From assembly GCA_028671895.1 (NCBI GenBank), contig CM053806.1, positions 20,285,001-20,349,000 on the forward strand: a stretch of 64,000 nt of DNA. Reading direction: 5' to 3'. The translations under genes were made by a program, and so were the position numbers. This DNA comes from Oenanthe sinensis (taxonomy: Eukaryota > Streptophyta > Magnoliopsida > Apiales > Apiaceae). The notes under the pieces were generated by a model. It worked only from the letters and a program-made list of their open reading frames with translations. It was not told where the DNA came from and ran no database searches. The stretch's first letter is position 1, and each line of letters opens with the position of its first letter. Shown here one piece after another: positions 59,533 to 64,000 of this stretch.

Positions 59533-62040
59533 TGAATTCTGATAACTTTGATGTTGAGTCTGAATCTTCTACCTTCTTCTTCTTCCCCTTGACTCATTCA
59601 TCTTATCTTTATTTTCCTTCATCTTTTTGTATAGGGATCCCTTCAAAATTTTCTCATCCTCAACCATGTAGTCTAGTTGGCTTGCAAGATAATTCAATTC
59701 CAGATTGGGCAGTTTGTCCAACTCTTGACAAATATCAATACATTTTTCCCTATCTTCCCTGTCCTTGTAAATCATCATGTAGAATGGTTCATGAAGTATC
59801 TTCCTTCCTTCAGGGTTCCAAATCTTGATTCTATCACCCCTTTCTACTTGAAGAAGTGTCTCCCTTATCTTCTTCATCTTTTCCAGGATGGCTTTACCTA
59901 GCTCTTCAGTTAGATAATACTTCATGTTGAGCATGGTGTAAATCTTCCTTAAGGTGCCATAGCCTTGTTCCATGATGCTATTCCTTAGAACAATGTCAAT
60001 ATTTGGAGAATGAGGGGTTGAATACAAATATTAAAACTTTTGCTTCTTTTAATATATGTTCTTGATGTTTGAGAGTTTGAGAGAATATGTTTGAACAGAT
60101 AACAACTGAAAATTAAAGTGAACAAAGAGATTTAAAAATTACTAATGGATTGGTTTTTCCATCAGTTTGTATTTTTGCTCAATGTTCCTAGGTTAAAAGA
60201 AAACCTAGCTTCGTTTTTACAAGGTTAGAAAAATCAACTGATCTTACAATGTGCTCTAAAGCTTGAACATTTGATTTTAGAAATATTGTCTAACTTCTCT
60301 CTTTCTAACAATGCTACTACACTTGTTTATATACTAAAGTGTATTTTTACAATTCCTATTCTAGGATTGTTTTTATTTATCTCTCTTTTTCCTTTTTCCT
60401 TTTTAGGAAAACAGACTTGAAAGACAGCTACGGATTGAGTCTTCAAAGCCACCCTAGTCTATCTTTCATAGGTTTGCTTTTGTTCTCTGGATCTACAACT
60501 GATAGTCTTTCTGTGTTGTCACAATCAATTGGTAACTTGCTGTTAAACATATCAATTGATTCATCTTTTAATCCATCAACTGATGTTCTTCTTCGATTGA
60601 TCTTTACATCCATCGATTGATATGGAATGACTTATCGATTGATAAATGTTATCAATCGATATATCAATCGATATATCAATCGATGGGTCTTCACATCAGT
60701 TGATAGTCTTCAATTCTTGACTTGGTTTCTTCGATTGATCTCTTATCCATTTAGGCTTCAATATCAATATATCATCCTTCACTTGTGCAATTTCCTGTCT
60801 TCAAATAATTACAATTTGACAGTTTAATTTACACATCAATTAATTATCTATATCAATCGATTCTAACATCAATTGATAAGAATAATATTAATTGATTTAC
60901 ACCTTATCGATTGAAATAGACTAAGTACACCTATGCTACAATCTAAATTATCAGTTGACTCATATAAACATTTCAACTGATAAATGGTTTCCTGATCAAT
61001 TGATATTTATAAATTTTCATATCAATTGATCAGTTACATCAAATAAAATTTCTATGATTCTAAGATTAATGTTATCATCAAATTACATGTAAATTCCTAA
61101 CACATGACTTGATCAAATGAGAAAATTGAATGTGACCCATCTTCATAGTCAATGTGAAGTAGATCTACATCCCTCTTCCTTTGTCCTTTAATTGCAGTCA
61201 TTCCCTCAATTTTGATTGAAATAAAATTTTAAGGTTTGGATTTTAACACCTCTATATCCTTGGATTGACCACTCTCAGATGCTTGACTCTCATGTTTTAT
61301 CTCCTTTGGCTTTTCCTCCTTAGCCACTTTTTCATCAACAACAAGTTTCCTTTTAACTCTAGAAATTTTAGGTTTGTCTACAGGCTTCTTTGCTCTTTGT
61401 TTCATCCATGGCCTCTTCTCACCTTCTTTTCTCCTGGCTTCTAAGATTCTTTCATTCTCTTCATCAAATTATTTTTGGAGTTGAATGGCTAATTTTTCTA
61501 GTGCTTTTTCTTGTTGCTCTCTTTCTCTCATACTAACAACTATTGCTTGGCTCAATAGTTTCTCACTTCCATTCATTACAGATTTCTTCTTCTTTTCTTC
61601 TTTCATTGAAATGTCGTTCCCCTTTCTATCACAAGTTTATGAGCTACCTTCATCTACCCTTATGTGTCATTTCTTCACATCTTCAAGAATTTCTGGCATT
61701 AAGGCAATTGACTTTTGTACATCAATTTCCTTATTTTTGTTGACAATAGAATCAAATTGCCTTACAATCTATTGAGCCAATGCCTTCTTTGGATCTTTCT
61801 TTTGAATATCATTATCTATGTTCTTGATCACAACTTCAACTTCAATCTCCCTCCTCCTTAACTCCTCATCCTTCTCCCCCTTTTTGTTATCAGCAACATG
61901 CTCTTGCTCCGAGGATTGAGAAATTAGAGGGGTTTCCAAGAGTCTGCTCAGTAGTTTGATTTGTGTTACTTGATTCCTCAAAATTTGCTCCATGTTAAAT
62001 TCTATGACATTTATTCTTTTCTCCAATGCCACAATTTGTC
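59533..62040 (-). pseudogene. Unassigned coiled-coil protein frame of the SIRE-like element (interrupted)
   Basis: I do not recognise this protein. On the minus strand, 62032-61103 (several stops and a probable frameshift) encodes a Lys/Glu-rich, helical sequence starting with MALEKRINVIEFNMEQILRN. After the solo LTR, 59975-59569 continues with GYGTLRKIYTMLNMKYYL, KIWNPEGRKILHEPFYMMIY and QELDKLPNLELNYLASQLDY, then a basic end. It lies just upstream of the polypurine tract, where some SIRE elements carry an additional or env-like frame. No transmembrane segment or pol motif is visible. Function unknown. Confidence 0.5.
59976..61102 (-). mobile_element. Solo LTR with perfect 5-bp TSD
   Basis: 1,127 bp, nearly the same sequence as 37044-38172, same orientation. 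Flanked by identical catga (59971-59975 and 61103-61107). No internal domains. It sits inside the unassigned frame of the SIRE-like element. Confidence 0.9.
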
Positions 62041-62096
62041 CATGGCTGTAGACTCAGTGTCAAGCCTTTGCTTGATTCTTGACATCATGGTGAGAC

Positions 62097-63800
62097 TGTG
62101 AAGGAATTTATGCACCAGCGGAAGCATTGAATAACATTTATTTGCATATATTCCTATGTATACATACATATAGATACAAAACTATTTTATAAATTGAAGA
62201 ATACCTCGATTGCTTTCCGGCAACAGCTAGAGAAGATCTTGTTCTTCAATCCTTGCAATCACCCCTCAAGTGTGGAGTGCTCTAAAGATATCCACCAAGA
62301 ATCAAACTAAAAGATGAAGGAAGAGGCTAGAGAGTAAATTAGGGTTGCCTCCCTTTTAAAATATTTCTCACAAAATAGGGTTTTTTGTATTAGGGTTTAT
62401 AATCCTATATTTATAGGCAAATATCTCAGCTGAGATATTTTCTATAAATATCTTATTATTAATTCTCTTTTTAATTAATTAATCTTATTAATTAATTAGT
62501 TAATGATTAAAACTATTTTAATCATTAATTCCTTTTTCTAAACTCTTTTAGAAAATTATTCTCTCTTCATATTTAATTACTTTAATTAAATATATAATTA
62601 ATAATATTTAGATCTTATCTTAAATAATTTATAATCAATTAAATCTCATTTAATTAATTTATAAAATTTGCTTAGTAATTATTTATTTCATAAATAAATA
62701 ATGACAAGCTATTATTAATTATTCCTTCATCTATAATTTAATCTCTTTTATGGTGTGACTCTTTAGGTTCAATATTAAGCCGGTAGTAGAAATAAATAAT
62801 AATAAACATTTTATTTATTATTTATATGAATTCTATTAATTCATTAAATATAATTAATCTGATTAATTATATTTATTCTACATCGTGAGTGATGTTTTTC
62901 AACATATCACGACTATCCAGATAATACGAAATCATTGCTTAGAATACTTAGAACCTGCCAGTAATTAGTTACCGTACAATTAATTCTTTCTACCCTTCAA
63001 TATCCCGATTAAATACAAGGCATGGAACTCGTGTCAAGCCTATCTAATTTAATCATATGATTTCTTATTCATAATGCAAAGTTCCTTTTAATGCAAATTA
63101 GAAACTCTTTCTAATTTCATTCACTCTGGCCAGAGATTCCTGAACTTGCATATCTAAGAATAACATAGGATATTCACTTCCTTTACTGGAAGGGGCAGAT
63201 CCTTTATTGATCCGTTAACTATCTCCATACATAAATCACTATGCCCAGAATGGACCTAATGAATGTCCTATAGACTAAGGATTAAACCAAAGTATAAATC
63301 ATTATGTACGAGATTACTCTAACGATCTCAAGTCTAAGGATACTTGTACAACTATTTACTTAATAAACAACTATCGACACGTGAGTAAACTCCATTAGTT
63401 GTTCTACTTATCGAGTCATGTTCAGTGAACTTATTCCTTAATAAGCACCTACATACTAGATATAGTGTCACCACACAAATGTCTATGAGAACAGACATCC
63501 TTCTAAGAGAGCTAGCATAATTTGTACTGATCTTTATGGATTTACCAATTTCCAATTAGTTATCCTATGATCAGGAAATGTTTAAGTCTAAAGTTATTAT
63601 CTTCTAGATCTCATTATTACAATCTCATTATAATTCTAGAAGCTTTGCTCTAAACTATGGAACATCTTATTTAATATACTTCAAATAGATTAAGCCTGTA
63701 ACATAACAAATAAATACTTTATTATTATCAAATGAAATTAAATAAGAGTAGCAGAAAGTTTTTCCTAACTCATCATACATGATTGGTTTTAGGTCAAACA
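62097..63800 (-). repeat. LTR of a Ty1/Copia element (minus strand, 3' LTR)
   Basis: The minus strand starts TGTTTGACCTAAAACC at 63800 after a purine tract (aagtgggagattgaaag) and ends ...TTCCTTCACA at 62097. The boundary toward the SIRE-like sequence is sharp. The left target flank would be gagac (62092-62096); the partner lies outside the window. Confidence 0.7.
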
Positions 63801-64000
63801 CTTTCAATCTCCCACTTGGCCTAAAGCCAATCACTCTGGTATTTTCAATCTTGTTCTTCATGAACTTCATCAAGTTCAATATTGCTCCCACTATTCCCTT
63901 CAAGGATAAACTGTTTTTCCAGGAAGGTAGCATGATGTCGGGAGACAAACACCCTTTGTTCGGTGTAAAAGTAATACCCTAAAGTCTCTTTAGGATATCC
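63801..64000 (-). pseudogene. Copia integrase C-terminal fragment next to the LTR
   Basis: From 64000 downward the minus strand reads GYPKETLGYYFY, RVFVSRHHATFLEKQF and SGSNIELDEVHEEQD, then a stop. This is the segment at the integrase C-terminus before RT in Copia polyproteins. Here it is followed within about 60 bases by the purine tract and LTR, so RT and RNase H are missing. Confidence 0.75.

Larger units (their letters stand above)
58215..62096 (-). mobile_element. 3' part of a SIRE-like LTR retrotransposon (minus strand)
   Basis: On the minus strand, coding remnants (62040 down to 59533) are followed by a polypurine tract (aaatagggggaagt, 59403-59390) and an LTR (59389-58215) starting TGTTAGGAATTATGAG. 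The ttgatgataaca near the LTR start and this purine tract resemble SIRE/Maximus-type Copia elements, so superfamily is a tentative call. The element is interrupted by a solo LTR (59976-61102) and truncated at 62096 by a Copia insertion, so its 5' part is not in view. The left target flank is gattt (58210-58214). Confidence 0.7.

Overview
The window is nuclear DNA of a flowering plant, most likely a dicot. Three intron-containing nuclear genes with plant-type families are present: MCM4, a purple acid phosphatase and the plant-specific SNF2 protein DRD1. They sit in AT-rich DNA packed with nested LTR retrotransposons, MITEs and a SINE. The sequence alone does not fix the species. Gene identities come from recognised protein families, and transposon clades from recognised domain motifs and structure; no database search was run.

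Layout. 474-4290 (+) holds the 3' part of MCM4, a replicative helicase subunit. 5300-6216 holds two fold-back MITEs, one with a perfect 9-bp target duplication. 6309-27849 is a decayed Ty3/Gypsy element (Tat/Retand-like, 1,127-bp LTRs, TSD accaa). Nested inside it at 8319-21329 is a complete but stop-ridden Ty3/Gypsy chromovirus (Tekay-like, about 3-kb LTRs, TSD agatt). 27850-30415 is AT-rich DNA with one small MITE. 30416-41248 is an Athila-like Gypsy element whose integrase is interrupted by a solo LTR (37044-38172). 41249-43162 is AT-rich, repeat-derived DNA. 43163-46576 (+) is a complete eight-exon purple acid phosphatase gene. 47392-56882 (-) is a complete five-exon DRD1/CHR35 gene, convergent with the phosphatase and carrying a SINE and a probable hAT MITE in its introns. 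58215-62096 (-) is the 3' part of a SIRE-like LTR element, itself hit by a solo LTR (59976-61102, TSD catga). From 62097 to the right edge lies the 3' end of a Copia element.

How it fits together. The three host genes are ordinary housekeeping or regulatory loci. DRD1 acts in RNA-directed DNA methylation, the pathway that silences transposons such as those around it. Many premature stops in the retrotransposons look like C-to-T or G-to-A changes, as expected for methylated, silenced copies. The most unusual item is an extra reading frame in the Tekay-like element. Its first codons lie in the LTR, next to a plausible splice donor, and its body lies between the primer-binding site and gag, behind a plausible acceptor.
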